The translations under genes were made by a program, and so were the position numbers. DNA of 64,000 bases from Aliiroseovarius subalbicans (GTDB lineage: Bacteria > Pseudomonadota > Alphaproteobacteria > Rhodobacterales > Rhodobacteraceae), in the NCBI RefSeq assembly GCF_022678625.1, contig NZ_JALBYQ010000001.1:1387895-1451894 (forward strand). The letters run 5' to 3'. The notes under the pieces were generated by a model, which did no database searches, was not told the DNA's origin, and saw nothing but the letters and a program-made list of their open reading frames with translations. Below, piece by piece: positions 51,236 through 60,981 of this stretch (position 1 is the stretch's first letter; every line of letters starts with the position of its first letter).

Positions 51236-51604
51236 ATGGCCGATGACCGCCTGACCTTCAAGGAAATGTGCGCCAAGTTCGACGTGACGCCGCGCACCTT
51301 GCGGTATTACGAATACATCGAGCTGCTGGAGCCGGAAAAAGAAGGCCGCACAAGGTTTTACACCCCGCGCGAGGTGGCGCGCATGACGCTGATCCTGCGC
51401 GGTCGACGCTTCGGCTTTTCGCTGGAAGAGCTGCGCCAGTGGCTTTTGATCTATGATGAGCAAGGCACCGAGGCACAGGCCAAAGCCTGGGTCGCTCTGG
51501 CCGATCGTCAGCTTGGCGCATTGGACGAACAGCGCGCTGAGCTGGAAGAATCCATCGCCGACCTGCAAAAACTGCGCGACGACGTGGCCGGCACCCTTTC
51601 CTAG
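51236..51604 (+). CDS. MerR family transcriptional regulator 1
   Basis: 122 residues from ATG 51236 with AGGG eight bases upstream. N-terminal HTH: TFKEMCAKFDVTPRTLRYYEYIELLEPEKEGRTRFYTPREVARM. A coiled-coil helix follows (ADRQLGALDEQRAELEESIADLQKL). No cysteines in a metal-binding loop, so a ligand other than metal or redox is expected. Closely similar to the next gene, indicating a tandem duplication. Confidence 0.88.
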   Translation: MADDRLTFKEMCAKFDVTPRTLRYYEYIELLEPEKEGRTRFYTPREVARMTLILRGRRFGFSLEELRQWLLIYDEQGTEAQAKAWVALADRQLGALDEQRAELEESIADLQKLRDDVAGTLS

Positions 51605-51679
51605 GGCGCATTGGCCCGGTCAAGCCGACAATTGCCGAAAGTGACGCTCCGTTCAGAAAGAACGTGACGTGACGTTACA

Positions 51680-51695
51680 TTTACGTCAACGTAAA
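51680..51695. promoter_or_regulatory. Perfect palindrome upstream of MerR 2
   Basis: TTTACGT-CA-ACGTAAA, a perfect 7-bp inverted repeat with a 2-base spacer, 68 bases before the second MerR gene. Form and location fit a MerR (LiuR-like) operator controlling the beta-oxidation genes. Confidence 0.6.
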
Positions 51696-51763
51696 GCAGT
51701 AGTGTAGGCAACGGGGACGTACCCCATATGAGTATCACCTGTAACTCGAAGTCGGAGACAGAC

Positions 51764-52162
51764 ATGACTGATGACCTGATGACCATCCGCCAGATGTGCG
51801 ACGCCTTCGGCGTGACCGCACGCACGCTGCGTTTCTATGAGGCGAAAGAACTGATCTCGCCCATTCGTGAAGGCCAAAAACGCCTGTTCACGAAACGCGA
51901 CCGTGCGCGGCTGAAACTGATCCTGCGCGGCAAGCGCTTCGGCTTCGCCCTGGAGGAGATCCGTCAGCTGCTGGACCTCTATGACATGGGCGACCAGCAA
52001 CAGACCCAGCTGCGCAAGAGCGTCGAGATCGCCCGCGCGCATCTCGACAATCTGAAAAAGCAGCGCGAGGAGCTGTCCGAGGCCATTTCCGACCTGACCG
52101 AACAGCTGAATTGGGGTGAACAGATGATCGCCACGATCGACAACAACGAAGCCGCCGAATAA
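51764..52162 (+). CDS. MerR family transcriptional regulator 2 (LiuR-like)
   Basis: 132 residues from ATG 51764, with GGAG six bases upstream. [47 protein letters not shown], then a long dimerisation helix. No metal-type cysteine loop. It lies 37 bases upstream of the acyl-CoA dehydrogenase, which suggests control of fatty-acid or branched-chain acid breakdown, as known for LiuR. ATG 51728 is an alternative, weaker start. Confidence 0.88.
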   Translation: MTDDLMTIRQMCDAFGVTARTLRFYEAKELISPIREGQKRLFTKRDRARLKLILRGKRFGFALEEIRQLLDLYDMGDQQQTQLRKSVEIARAHLDNLKKQREELSEAISDLTEQLNWGEQMIATIDNNEAAE

Positions 52163-52199
52163 CGGCCCGCTTTGCATTAAGCCCAACGAGGAACGTCGT

Positions 52200-53975
52200 A
52201 TGCCTACCTACACCGCCCCCACCAAAGATATGGCTTTCGTGCTGCACGATGTGCTGAAGACCCATGAAAGCGCCACCCCCGGTTATGACGAACTGGAACC
52301 CGATTTCACCGCGGCCGTTCTGGAAGAGGCCGGCAAGCTGGCGTCCGAGGTTCTGACCCCGCTGAACGTGGTGGGTGATCAGGAAAAATGCCGGCTGGAA
52401 AACGGCATCGTCTATACCCCAACCGGGTTCAAGGCGGCGTTTGAGCAAATGAAAGAGGGCGGCTGGACCGGTCTGGACATGCCCGAGGAATTTGGCGGCC
52501 AGAACATGCCGGTGGTCCTGGGCACGGCAGTGGGCGAGATGTTCTCGGCCGCGAACCAGGCGTTCACGATGTACCAGGGCCTGACCCACGGCGCCGCCTC
52601 GGCGATCCTGGCCCACGGCACGCAGGCGCAGAAAGACACCTATCTGCCCAAGATGGTGTCGTGTGAATGGACCGGTACGATGAACCTGACCGAACCGCAT
52701 TGCGGCACCGACCTGGGCCTGATGCGCACCAAGGCCGAGCCGCAGGGTGACGGCAGCTACAAGGTGTCGGGGCAAAAGATCTTCATCTCGGCTGGCGACC
52801 ATGACATGTCGGAAAACGTGATCCACCTGGTGCTGGCCAAGGTCCCGGGCGGGCCCGAAGGCATCAAAGGCGTGTCGCTGTTCATCGTGCCCAAGTTCAA
52901 CGTGAACGATGACAATTCGGTCGGCTCCGCCAACGGCGTGAGCGTCGGCAACATCGAGAAAAAGATGGGCATCCACGGCAACGCCACCTGCGTCATGAAC
53001 TATGACGAGGCGACGGGGTATCTGCTGGGCGACCTGAACAAGGGCATGCGCGCCATGTTCACCATGATGAACGAAGCCCGCCTGGGCGTCGCGATGCAGG
53101 GCTTGGCACAGGCCGAAGCTGCCTATCAGAACGCGGTGATTTATGCCAAGGACCGGCTGCAGGGCCGCGACGTGACCGGTGTGAAAAACCCGGACGGCCC
53201 GGCCGATCCTTTGATTGTGCACCCGGACATCCGCCGTGCGCTGATGGATCAGAAAAGCTTCATCGAAGGCGCGCGCGCGTTCCTTCTGTGGGGGGCCTCG
53301 CTGATCGACCAGGCGCACCGCGCCGAAGATGCGGACGCCGACGGCCTGATTTCGCTGATGACGCCAGTGCTCAAAGGTTTCCTGACCGACGAAGGTTACG
53401 ACATGACCGTGCGCGCCCAGCAGATCTATGGCGGCCACGGCTATATCGAAGAACATGGCATGTCGCAATTCACCCGCGACGCGCGCATCGCCCAGATCTA
53501 CGAAGGCGCCAACGGCGTCCAGGCGCTGGACCTGGTCGGGCGCAAGCTGGCGCAGGACGGCGGCAAGCACGTGATGGCCTTTTTCGCGATGATCAAGGAT
53601 TACTGCAAGGAACAGGGCGACGTTGAGGGTATGGAGGAATTCATCACCCCGCTGAAAGCCGCATCGAAAGACCTGCAGGCCGCGTCGATGTTCTTCATGC
53701 AGAACGGCATGAAAAATCCGAACCACGCGCTGGCGGGATCGTATGACTTCATGCACCTGTTCGGCCACGTCTGCCTGGGCTTCATGTGGGCCCGCATGGC
53801 GCGTGCCTCGCTGGATGCGCTGGCGGCTGGCAGCTCTGACGCCACGTTCCACGAGACAAAGCTGACCACAGCGCGTTTCTATATGGCACGTCGCCTGCCT
53901 GCCACCGGCATGCACCTGGCCCGCATCGAAAGCGGCGCCGACACGGTGATGGCGCTGGACGCCGAGGCGTTCTGA
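52200..53975 (+). CDS. Acyl-CoA dehydrogenase, long form with C-terminal extension
   Basis: 591 residues, longer than the 380-400 of classical enzymes. The core has [34 protein letters not shown], and the catalytic-base region [25 protein letters not shown]-terminal helical extension of about 120 residues is of the acyl-CoA dehydrogenase C-terminal type (AidB/FadE-like relatives). FAD enzyme of the first beta-oxidation step. Good ribosome site GAGGAA. Leads the beta-oxidation genes. Confidence 0.92.
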   Translation: MPTYTAPTKDMAFVLHDVLKTHESATPGYDELEPDFTAAVLEEAGKLASEVLTPLNVVGDQEKCRLENGIVYTPTGFKAAFEQMKEGGWTGLDMPEEFGGQNMPVVLGTAVGEMFSAANQAFTMYQGLTHGAASAILAHGTQAQKDTYLPKMVSCEWTGTMNLTEPHCGTDLGLMRTKAEPQGDGSYKVSGQKIFISAGDHDMSENVIHLVLAKVPGGPEGIKGVSLFIVPKFNVNDDNSVGSANGVSVGNIEKKMGIHGNATCVMNYDEATGYLLGDLNKGMRAMFTMMNEARLGVAMQGLAQAEAAYQNAVIYAKDRLQGRDVTGVKNPDGPADPLIVHPDIRRALMDQKSFIEGARAFLLWGASLIDQAHRAEDADADGLISLMTPVLKGFLTDEGYDMTVRAQQIYGGHGYIEEHGMSQFTRDARIAQIYEGANGVQALDLVGRKLAQDGGKHVMAFFAMIKDYCKEQGDVEGMEEFITPLKAASKDLQAASMFFMQNGMKNPNHALAGSYDFMHLFGHVCLGFMWARMARASLDALAAGSSDATFHETKLTTARFYMARRLPATGMHLARIESGADTVMALDAEAF

Positions 53976-53997
53976 GACCACGTAGGAAGGACAGCCC

Positions 53998-54210
53998 ATG
54001 CCCAAACGTTTCCGCCTGACCCGCCGCTTTCCGGTCGCCATGACCGAAGACGGATATCGTCGGTTGAAACGCTTCTCCCGCGATGCGGGGCTGGATGAGG
54101 GCGAAGCGCTGTCCTTTCTGTTTGAGCATTTCGACAGCGTCACGAACGAAGACAACCTGACCGCGCGCCTGCGCCTGTTCAATTCCGAACTGGACGCGCG
54201 AAAACGCTGA
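53998..54210 (+). CDS. Conserved small protein (70 residues)
   Basis: Starts 22 bases after the dehydrogenase gene with GGA upstream. Basic N-terminus (MPKRFRLTRRFPV), then an amphipathic helix pattern MTEDGYRRLKRFSRDAGLDEGEALSFLFEHF. The middle recalls small ribbon-helix-helix-like or helical proteins, but no family can be named. Position within the fatty-acid genes suggests a related or regulatory role. Confidence 0.65.
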   Translation: MPKRFRLTRRFPVAMTEDGYRRLKRFSRDAGLDEGEALSFLFEHFDSVTNEDNLTARLRLFNSELDARKR

Positions 54211-54247
54211 CACCTGCGCTTGGGGGGTCCTGCGGGAGCCTCCGGCG

Positions 54248-54306
54248 GGGATATTTTTGGCAAGAAAAAGAAGGGCCGCCCTGCTTTTTCTTGCCCGAAA
54301 TATCCC
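54248..54306. repeat. Dispersed intergenic repeat, copy C, forming a long hairpin
   Basis: GGGATATTT and GGCAAGAAAAAG (54248-54270) pair with CTTTTTCTTGCC and AAATATCCC (54284-54306): 21 base pairs with one 2-base internal loop and a 13-base tip. The left half with GCCTCCGGC (54238-) recurs at 40013-40046 in inverse form. It lies between the small protein gene and GST and may act as terminator in both directions. Confidence 0.75.
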
Positions 54307-54365
54307 ACGGGGGTCTGGGGGTGTGAAACCCCCAGCTCTGACCGAAAAAACTGGGGGGACCGACC

Positions 54366-54998
54366 ATGATTAAACTGTACTGCTTCGGCGAAAGCGGAAA
54401 TGCCTACAAGGCCGCGCTGGCGCTTGAACTTTCTGGACTTGAGTGGGAGCCCGTCTTTGTCGACTTCTTCAACGGCGAAACCCGCGCGCCGGACTATCTT
54501 GAGCTGAACCCCATGGGCGAGGTGCCGGTAATGATCGACGGTGACGTGACCTTGTCGCAATCGGGCGTGATCCAGGATTATGTCAGTTCGAAATCCGGCA
54601 AGCTGGGCGGAAAATCCGCCGCGGAGCGGCGCGAGATTCTGCGCTGGCAGTTCTGGGACAATCACAAGATGTCGTCGCAGGCAGGCATGACCCGGTTTTT
54701 GATGAACTTCCTGCCCGAAGACAAACGCCCCGCTGAAGTCATTGCCTTCATGCAAGGCCGCCTGAAATCCGCTTACAAGACCCTGGAACATGAACTGGCC
54801 AACAAGGATTGGCTGGTGGGTGACGCGCTGACCATCGCCGACATCTCGTGCTGCGGTTACCTGTTCTATCCCGAACCCTTCGGCTTCACCCGCGCCGACT
54901 GGCCCCACATCGACGCCTGGTTGACCCGGATCGAGGCAACCCCCGGCTGGAAACACCCCTATGACCTGATGCCCGGCAGCCCAGCTGACCGCGCCTGA
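54366..54998 (+). CDS. Glutathione S-transferase family protein
   Basis: 210 residues. Thioredoxin-like N-terminal domain (IKLYCFGESGNAYKAALALELSGLEWE, NPMGEVPVMIDGD, SQSGVI), then an all-helical C-terminal domain (NKDWLVGDALTIADISCCGYLFY). The catalytic-site region is C6/S10-like. It conjugates or reduces an electrophile with glutathione. Located within the beta-oxidation run, 23 bases before the thiolase. Confidence 0.9.
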   Translation: MIKLYCFGESGNAYKAALALELSGLEWEPVFVDFFNGETRAPDYLELNPMGEVPVMIDGDVTLSQSGVIQDYVSSKSGKLGGKSAAERREILRWQFWDNHKMSSQAGMTRFLMNFLPEDKRPAEVIAFMQGRLKSAYKTLEHELANKDWLVGDALTIADISCCGYLFYPEPFGFTRADWPHIDAWLTRIEATPGWKHPYDLMPGSPADRA

Positions 54999-55021
54999 CT
55001 TTGAAAGAAGGAAAGCGAAGA

Positions 55022-56227
55022 ATGACCGAAGCTTACATCTATGACACCGTGCGCACCCCGCGCGGCAAGGGCAAGCCGGACGGCACCCTGCACGAGGTGC
55101 CCGCTGTGCGCCTGTCGGCCCTGGCGCTGAACGAGCTGAAGACGCGCAACAATCTGGAAGGCCACGCGGTCGAAGACGTGATCTGGGGCAACGTGACCCA
55201 GGTCGCGTCGCAAGGCGCCTGCCTGGCGCGCTCGGCGGTGCTCTATTCCGAGCTGGATGAGCGCATTCCGGGCGTGTCCGTCAACCGTTTCTGCGCCAGC
55301 GGTCTGGAGGCCGTAAACATGGCCGCCAACCAGGTCAAAGGCGGCGCGGGTGACGCCTATATCGCCGGTGGTGTGGAAAGCATGAGCCGCGTGCCGATGG
55401 GCATGGACGGCGGCGCGATTGCCGCCGACCCCTTCCTTGCGATGAAGGCCTATTTCGTGCCGCAGGGCATTTCGTCGGACATCATCGCCACCGAATACGG
55501 GTTCAGCCGCGATGATTGCGACGCCTATGCGGTCGAAAGCCAGAAACGCGCCGCCGCCGCGCGCGCCGATGGCCGGTTCAAATCCGTCATGACCGTGCGC
55601 GACCAGAACGGGTTGACCATCATGGACCAGGACGAAATGATCCGCGAAACCACCATGCAGACCCTGGGCGGGCTGAACCCGTCGTTCAAGGCGATGGGCG
55701 AAGTGATGCCCGGCTTTGACGCCGTGGCGCTGCTGAAATACCCGCATCTGGAGCGGATCAACCACGTGCACCACGCCGGAAACTCGTCCGGTATCGCCGA
55801 CGGTGCCGCCGCGATCCTGATCGGCAACAAGGAATATGGGGAGCGTATGGGCCTCAAGCCCCGCGCCCGGATCAAGGCGACCGCCAAGATCGGCACCGAT
55901 CCCACCATCATGCTGACCGGCCCCGTGCCTGCCACCGAGCGCGTGTTGCAGGCCGCTGGCATGCAGATTGGCGATCTGGACCTGTTCGAGGTGAACGAAG
56001 CCTTCGCCTCGGTCGTGTTGCGGTTCCTGCAGTATTTCGACGCGGACCACGACAAGACCAACGTCAACGGCGGTGCGATCGCGATGGGTCACCCGCTGGG
56101 CGCCACCGGTGCGGTCATCATCTCGGCCCTGCTGGACGAGCTGGAGCGCTCGGACAAGGAGACCGGCCTGGCCACGCTCTGCATCGGCTCTGGCATGGGC
56201 GCCGCAACCATCATCGAACGTGTGTAA
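55022..56227 (+). CDS. fadA: Acetyl-CoA C-acyltransferase (beta-ketothiolase)
   Basis: 401 residues from ATG 55022. Nucleophile C91 in [13 protein letters not shown], the histidine in GHPLGATGA, and the second cysteine in [10 protein letters not shown]. It performs the thiolytic last step of beta-oxidation and is paired with the FadB-type gene 12 bases downstream, as in fadBA-type complexes. Confidence 0.92.
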   Translation: MTEAYIYDTVRTPRGKGKPDGTLHEVPAVRLSALALNELKTRNNLEGHAVEDVIWGNVTQVASQGACLARSAVLYSELDERIPGVSVNRFCASGLEAVNMAANQVKGGAGDAYIAGGVESMSRVPMGMDGGAIAADPFLAMKAYFVPQGISSDIIATEYGFSRDDCDAYAVESQKRAAAARADGRFKSVMTVRDQNGLTIMDQDEMIRETTMQTLGGLNPSFKAMGEVMPGFDAVALLKYPHLERINHVHHAGNSSGIADGAAAILIGNKEYGERMGLKPRARIKATAKIGTDPTIMLTGPVPATERVLQAAGMQIGDLDLFEVNEAFASVVLRFLQYFDADHDKTNVNGGAIAMGHPLGATGAVIISALLDELERSDKETGLATLCIGSGMGAATIIERV

Positions 56228-56239
56228 GGAGAGACCACG

Positions 56240-58441
56240 ATGAAAGATTTCACCTACACCGTAGACGCCGATGGCGTCGCAATCATCACCTGGGACTGCC
56301 CGGACAAAAGCATGAACGTGCTGTCGTTTGAGGCGCTGAAGGACCTGGATGCGCATATGGACACGGCCCTGGCCGATGACGCCGTGAAGGGCGTGATCAT
56401 CACCTCGGGCAAAAAGGACTTTGCCGGTGGCATGGACCTGAACGTACTGGCGCAGCTGAAGGCATCGGCGGGCGACGACCCGGCCCGTGGCGTGTTCGAA
56501 GGCGTCATGCAGATGCACGCCATCCTGCGCAAGATCGAACGCGCGGGCATGGACCCGAAGACCAACAAGGGCGGCAAGCCCGTGGCCTGTGCCATGCCCG
56601 GCACCGGCATGGGCATCGGGTATGAAATCCCGCTGGCCTGCCACCGCATCTTCGCCGCCGACAACCCGAAGGCCAAGATCGGCCTGCCGGAAATCATGGT
56701 CGGCATCTTCCCCGGCGCTGGTGGCACCACTCGCATGGTGCGCAAGATGGGCGCGATGGCGGCAGCGCCGTTCCTGCTGGAAGGCAAATCCGTGGCCCCG
56801 GCCAAGGCGAAAGCCGCCGGTATGGTCGATGAGGTCGTCCCGGCGGACGAGCTGCTGTCAGCCGCCAAGGACTGGGTCCTGAACGCCACCGACGCCGACA
56901 TCGTAAAACCCTGGGACGTGAAGGGTTACAAGATGCCCGGCGGCGCGCCCTATCACCCGGCGGGCTTCCAGACCTTCGTCGGTGCAGCCGCGATGATCCA
57001 CGCCAAGACGAACGGGGTTTATCCGGCCGCCAAGGCGCTGTTGTCGGCGGTCTACGAAGGCGCACAGGTGCCCTTCGACACCGCGCTGAAGATCGAAGCG
57101 CGCTGGTTCACCTCGGTGATCATGAACCCGTCGTCCTCGGCGATGATCCGATCGCTGTTTTTGAACAAACAGGCACTGGAAAAAGGCGCCGTGCGCCCCG
57201 CCGACGTGCCCGATCAGACCGTGAAGAAGGTCGGCGTTCTGGGCGCGGGCATGATGGGCGCGGGTATCGCGCTGGTCTCGGCCAAGGCCGGAATCGAGGT
57301 CGTGCTGATCGACCAGGCGCAAGAGGCTGCGGACCGTGGCAAGGACTATGCCGCGACCTATATGGACAAGGGCATCGCCCGCCGCAAAGCCACACCTGAG
57401 AAGAAAGAGGCGCTGTTGTCAATGATCACCGCCACCACCGATCTGGAAGCGCTGAAGGGCTGCGACCTGATCGTGGAAGCGGTGTTCGAAGATCCGGGCG
57501 TAAAGGCCGAGATGACCAAGAAGGTCGAAGCCATCGTTGGCGACGATTGCATCTTTGCCACCAACACCTCGACCCTGCCGATCACCGAGCTGGCCAAGGC
57601 GTCGGTGCGATCCGATCAGTTCATCGGCATCCACTTCTTCAGCCCGGTTGAAAAGATGATGCTGGTCGAGATCATCAAGGGCAAGGAAACCGGCGACCGG
57701 GCCGTGGCCAAGGCGCTGGATTTCACTCGCCAGATCCGCAAGACCCCGATCGTTGTGAACGATGCGCGCTTCTTCTATGCGAACCGTTGCATCATTCCTT
57801 ACATCAACGAAGGCATCCGCATGGTCGGCGAAGGGGTCTCCCCTGCCCTGATCGAAGGCGCCGCACGGCTTCTGGGCTTCCCGGTCGGGCCGCTGCAACT
57901 GGTCGATGAGACCTCGATCGACCTGGGCGTGAAGATCGCCAAGGCGACCCGCGCGGCGATGGGCGATGCCTATCCCGATGGGGCCGTCGATGATGTTGTG
58001 TTCTGGATGTTCGACGAAGGCCGGTTGGGCCGAAAATCGAACGCCGGGTTCTATGACTACGACGACAAAGGCAAGCGCAGCCAGCTGTGGCCGGGACTTG
58101 AGGCCAAGTATCCGTTGGCCGACGACCAACCCGACCTGGCCGAGGTGCAGCATCGCCTGATGATGGCACAGGTGCTGGAAGCGGTTCGTGCCAAGGAAGA
58201 AGGCGTGCTGATGGACATCCGCGAAGGCGACGTGGGCGCGATCCTGGGCTGGGGCTTTGCCCCGTGGTCCGGTGGTCCGTTCAGCTGGCTGGACATGATC
58301 GGTGCCGAAAAGGCGGTCGAGATCTGCGACGGCTTGACCAAGACCCACGGCGCGCGCTTCACCACGCCCGACACGCTGCGCGACATGGCGGCCAAGGGCG
58401 ACGGGTTCTACACCCGCTTCGACGCCGAACAGGCCGCGTAA
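56240..58441 (+). CDS. fadB: Fatty-acid oxidation protein: enoyl-CoA hydratase/3-hydroxyacyl-CoA dehydrogenase
   Basis: 733 residues. N-terminal crotonase domain (1-about 200) with E129 in GMGIGYE and E151 in IGLPE, the hydratase glutamates, and the oxyanion region [11 protein letters not shown]-binding 3HCDH domain from about 328 ([22 protein letters not shown]), then [15 protein letters not shown], and a C-terminal domain with [11 protein letters not shown]. It catalyses hydration and oxidation of enoyl-CoA. Followed by a terminator. Confidence 0.95.
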   Translation: MKDFTYTVDADGVAIITWDCPDKSMNVLSFEALKDLDAHMDTALADDAVKGVIITSGKKDFAGGMDLNVLAQLKASAGDDPARGVFEGVMQMHAILRKIERAGMDPKTNKGGKPVACAMPGTGMGIGYEIPLACHRIFAADNPKAKIGLPEIMVGIFPGAGGTTRMVRKMGAMAAAPFLLEGKSVAPAKAKAAGMVDEVVPADELLSAAKDWVLNATDADIVKPWDVKGYKMPGGAPYHPAGFQTFVGAAAMIHAKTNGVYPAAKALLSAVYEGAQVPFDTALKIEARWFTSVIMNPSSSAMIRSLFLNKQALEKGAVRPADVPDQTVKKVGVLGAGMMGAGIALVSAKAGIEVVLIDQAQEAADRGKDYAATYMDKGIARRKATPEKKEALLSMITATTDLEALKGCDLIVEAVFEDPGVKAEMTKKVEAIVGDDCIFATNTSTLPITELAKASVRSDQFIGIHFFSPVEKMMLVEIIKGKETGDRAVAKALDFTRQIRKTPIVVNDARFFYANRCIIPYINEGIRMVGEGVSPALIEGAARLLGFPVGPLQLVDETSIDLGVKIAKATRAAMGDAYPDGAVDDVVFWMFDEGRLGRKSNAGFYDYDDKGKRSQLWPGLEAKYPLADDQPDLAEVQHRLMMAQVLEAVRAKEEGVLMDIREGDVGAILGWGFAPWSGGPFSWLDMIGAEKAVEICDGLTKTHGARFTTPDTLRDMAAKGDGFYTRFDAEQAA

Positions 58442-58462
58442 GCCTGACCGCGATCGCAAAAG

Positions 58463-58494
58463 CAAACGCCCGGACCGAAAGGCCCGGGCGTTTG
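58463..58494 (+). terminator. Terminator hairpin after fadB
   Basis: CAAACGCCCGG and CCGGGCGTTTG form a perfect 11-bp stem with a 10-base loop, 21 bases after the fadB stop. The T-run after it is short; the A-rich left side allows some use on the other strand too. Confidence 0.75.
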
Positions 58495-58519
58495 TCCTCC
58501 TGACAGACTGATGTGTCGA

Positions 58520-59128
58520 TCAGGCCGCCTGTGCGAACGGGTTGCCGTGGGACATGATCCCCATCAGCGCCCGCGCCTGCTCCATCCCCAGAACAGTGAA
58601 GAATTTCGACGTGGTGCTTTGCGCCTGCATTTGGCCGGTGGCCGGGCAGTGCAAAAGTGCCCCGGTGTTGCCGTAAACGATTTCTTCGTCGTCAAAGCCC
58701 AGCGTCACAATCTCGACGCGTTCCTGCCCCTGTTGCCGGGTGATGCCACGATAGCCTTCCAGCGCCAGCGCCGGCAGCAGGACCAGCGGCGAGCCGAACG
58801 CCTCTTCGGCAATGTCAGCCTCCAGCATCACGTGCTGGCCGGGCATCAGAACCATCTCGGCGCAATTGTCCAGCGCACCGCCGGGCACCAGCAGCGACTG
58901 GGTCGGCGTCATGTCTTCACGTTGCACATCAATGATTTGGCGCAATCCGCCGTCCAGCGTATAGACCGCGTCACCGCGCATCAGGCTTTCCACCGGGCGC
59001 CAGCCGCTGGCGGCTTCGACGCGGGTGCCGGCCACCAGACCGGCCCGGCCACGGGCAGTGGAGGACAGCAGAATGTCCAGGTCAACGGGGCTGGCGGCGG
59101 CGAAAGCTTTGTCGGTTTGCATGAACAT
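58520..59128 (-). CDS. Hint-domain protein (Hint_2-like) 1
   Basis: 202 residues with AGGAG before ATG 59128. The segment GLVAGTRVEAASGWRPVESLMRGDAVYTLDGGLRQI matches the start of a Hedgehog/intein (Hint_2) domain, and MPGQHVMLEAD the block B. The nucleophilic cysteine usual just before the AGT turn is absent, so self-splicing is unlikely. No signal peptide. Paralogous to the next gene. Role unknown; Hint_2 proteins in this group often accompany secreted repeat proteins. Confidence 0.7.
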   Translation of the reverse strand: MFMQTDKAFAAASPVDLDILLSSTARGRAGLVAGTRVEAASGWRPVESLMRGDAVYTLDGGLRQIIDVQREDMTPTQSLLVPGGALDNCAEMVLMPGQHVMLEADIAEEAFGSPLVLLPALALEGYRGITRQQGQERVEIVTLGFDDEEIVYGNTGALLHCPATGQMQAQSTTSKFFTVLGMEQARALMGIMSHGNPFAQAA

Positions 59129-59370
59129 GGTGTATCTCCTGAAGGTCGTTTGAACCGGCCCGATCTGGGCGATGACCTAAGGAAGCCCCCGAATTCTGCC
59201 ACGATTTCGCCCGAATTTGGGCCACTTTGTGGCATCATTTCGACAACCGCCCCAATCCTGACAGGAATGCGGCAATTTGATGGTCAGGCGGAAACAGTCG
59301 TTAACCCCCTGTCAACCATACCCCGCCCCAGACCGTGATTGTCCCTGGTCTGGGGCGTCTGATTCGCGCG

Positions 59371-60081
59371 TCACGCCACGTGGAATCGTGTCATTGCGGG
59401 GCTGTGCGAGGGCTGAAACGGCGCAGCCGCGGCATCATCGAGCGCCATCCACTCGACCAAAGTGCAGGCTTGATCCCGCTCCAACACCCGATACGGAACC
59501 GGCGCATAGCCCTGTGTCATGAAGTCGACACTCGCAACTCCTGCGATCGCTGCGGGGCACAGGATCAACGCACCACCCTCGGCGAACACCACTTGGTCTG
59601 CTTCGAAATGAAGCGTCACCACGTCAAAGGCCTGCCACGGACGCTGCCTCTCGATGCCGCGAAACCCGATCAACGCCTCGGCTGGAACCAGGGTGAAGGG
59701 ATCGTCGAACAGGTCCTCACCCGCGTCGCTTTCGATCATCACGTTCTGTTCTGGTAGAACGAACATGCGGCGAGCATTGCCCAGCGCGCCTGCCGGCACG
59801 TCGATCGGCAGCATGTGGTCGGGGCAGTCCGCGCATTCGGTCCAATAAGCACCGCGCGTCACGGCGGTGACCGGCTGCAAGCCATTGTCGAAGGTCATCA
59901 CATGGTCGCCCACGGTGATCGCTTCGACCGGGCGCCAACCCATCTGGGTGCCGACATGGGTGCCGGCGGCAAAGCCGTGCAGATTGACCGGCGCCTGATA
60001 TGCCATGCCCCCACGCCAGGCTCCGCCCGGCTCGGCCATCAATTTCGGTGTCTCTGGATTCTTTTTGCGCAGACCAAACAT
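59371..60081 (-). CDS. Hint-domain protein (Hint_2-like) 2
   Basis: 236 residues from ATG 60081 (MFGLRKKNPETP), with a G-rich ribosome site; a start at 60165 is in frame. FAAGTHVGTQMGWRPVEAITVGDHVMTFDNGLQPVTAV is the Hint_2 start, and LPEQNVMIESD the block B; VVFAEGGALILCPA near the end. Again no cysteine at the first splice position, and N replaces H in block B. Similar layout to the neighbour 1, from which it is 242 bases apart. Confidence 0.7.
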   Translation of the reverse strand: MFGLRKKNPETPKLMAEPGGAWRGGMAYQAPVNLHGFAAGTHVGTQMGWRPVEAITVGDHVMTFDNGLQPVTAVTRGAYWTECADCPDHMLPIDVPAGALGNARRMFVLPEQNVMIESDAGEDLFDDPFTLVPAEALIGFRGIERQRPWQAFDVVTLHFEADQVVFAEGGALILCPAAIAGVASVDFMTQGYAPVPYRVLERDQACTLVEWMALDDAAAAPFQPSHSPAMTRFHVA

Positions 60082-60282
60082 GTCTTCATCCCCCACATTC
60101 AAATTCCGGGTGGCAGCCCGGATATTCACAGCTGGGTGGCAGCCCATTGCTCTGAATTGATTCAAATTTGAGTGATTCCCACGACAGGAGTGGGACGCGA
60201 AAATGGCGTTAATGGGGCATTGTCGCCAATGCTTCTCAAATTCAGGGACGGGGCAAGGATTGTTCGCTGGGCGCAGCGTTTT

Positions 60283-60930
60283 TCAGAAGGAATAGCCGAA
60301 ACGCGTTATGTCCGGGGCGCATAGTTGGCCGACAAGCGTTGCATCCGCTTCACTATAATACGCCCGGTAATCCGCACCGCGGTCCGAGGCATTGATCCGC
60401 TGCAACGGGGTTACGCGAAAGCCAAGATGCGCTTCAAGCGGCGCAAGGTCCCTGTCCACATGCTCCAACCGCACAAACAAATCACAGCGTTCCACCCCGC
60501 CCGCGTCAGTGACATAACGGGTGAAAGGTGCAGCCTGCTGTGCCACCATTGTCTGCGGATGGCTCAGAAAGGCGCTGAAGGTGAGCTGTTTTGCCAGGCC
60601 CACGGCAGGGTGGTCGAAATTCTGCCCTCGTAGCCAGTGGTAGTAGCTGACCAGCCGGTCCCAGGGATTACGCACCAGGGTGAAGACGAAGAACGCGTCA
60701 ATCTCGTCCTGATCCACCAGGCCATAGATGTCGGTCAGCATTGAATGCTTCCACAACCGTCCTGCGCTTTGCACATCCTTCACCCGACCCCGCCGGCGCA
60801 CGGCCTTGGGCGTGTCACCGATCAGGATGTCGTCCTTCATGGCGCGGTTTTCCAACGCCAGCGCCAGCGACGTGCCCCCGGTCTTGGGCGCATGGACAAA
60901 GATATAGCGGCGACCGCGCGAAATGATCAT
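60283..60930 (-). CDS. Sulfotransferase family protein
   Basis: 215 residues. PAPS 5'-phosphosulfate loop HAPKTGGTSL (K16 to S21) and 3'-phosphate site LVRNPWDRLVSYYHWL (R87, S95) are clear. It would transfer sulfate from PAPS to a carbohydrate or similar acceptor. Not clearly cotranscribed with the Hint gene (201 bases after its own stop to the Hint 2 start). Acceptor unknown; exopolysaccharide is a guess. Confidence 0.85.
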   Translation of the reverse strand: MIISRGRRYIFVHAPKTGGTSLALALENRAMKDDILIGDTPKAVRRRGRVKDVQSAGRLWKHSMLTDIYGLVDQDEIDAFFVFTLVRNPWDRLVSYYHWLRGQNFDHPAVGLAKQLTFSAFLSHPQTMVAQQAAPFTRYVTDAGGVERCDLFVRLEHVDRDLAPLEAHLGFRVTPLQRINASDRGADYRAYYSEADATLVGQLCAPDITRFGYSF

Positions 60931-60981
60931 GACCGCACCCTAGCCGCTGACGCAGAAATCTTTCAAAGGTTTCTGATCCCG

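Noticed and set aside
51888-54956. A 1022-codon open frame on the minus strand
   Set aside because: It is the antisense of the MerR 2, acyl-CoA dehydrogenase and GST genes. High-GC coding DNA often leaves antisense frames open; its sequence has no domain pattern and is rich in H, R, G and Q.
54959-58465. Long minus-strand open frames opposite the thiolase and FadB genes
   Set aside because: Same antisense effect; the plus-strand proteins carry full catalytic motifs.
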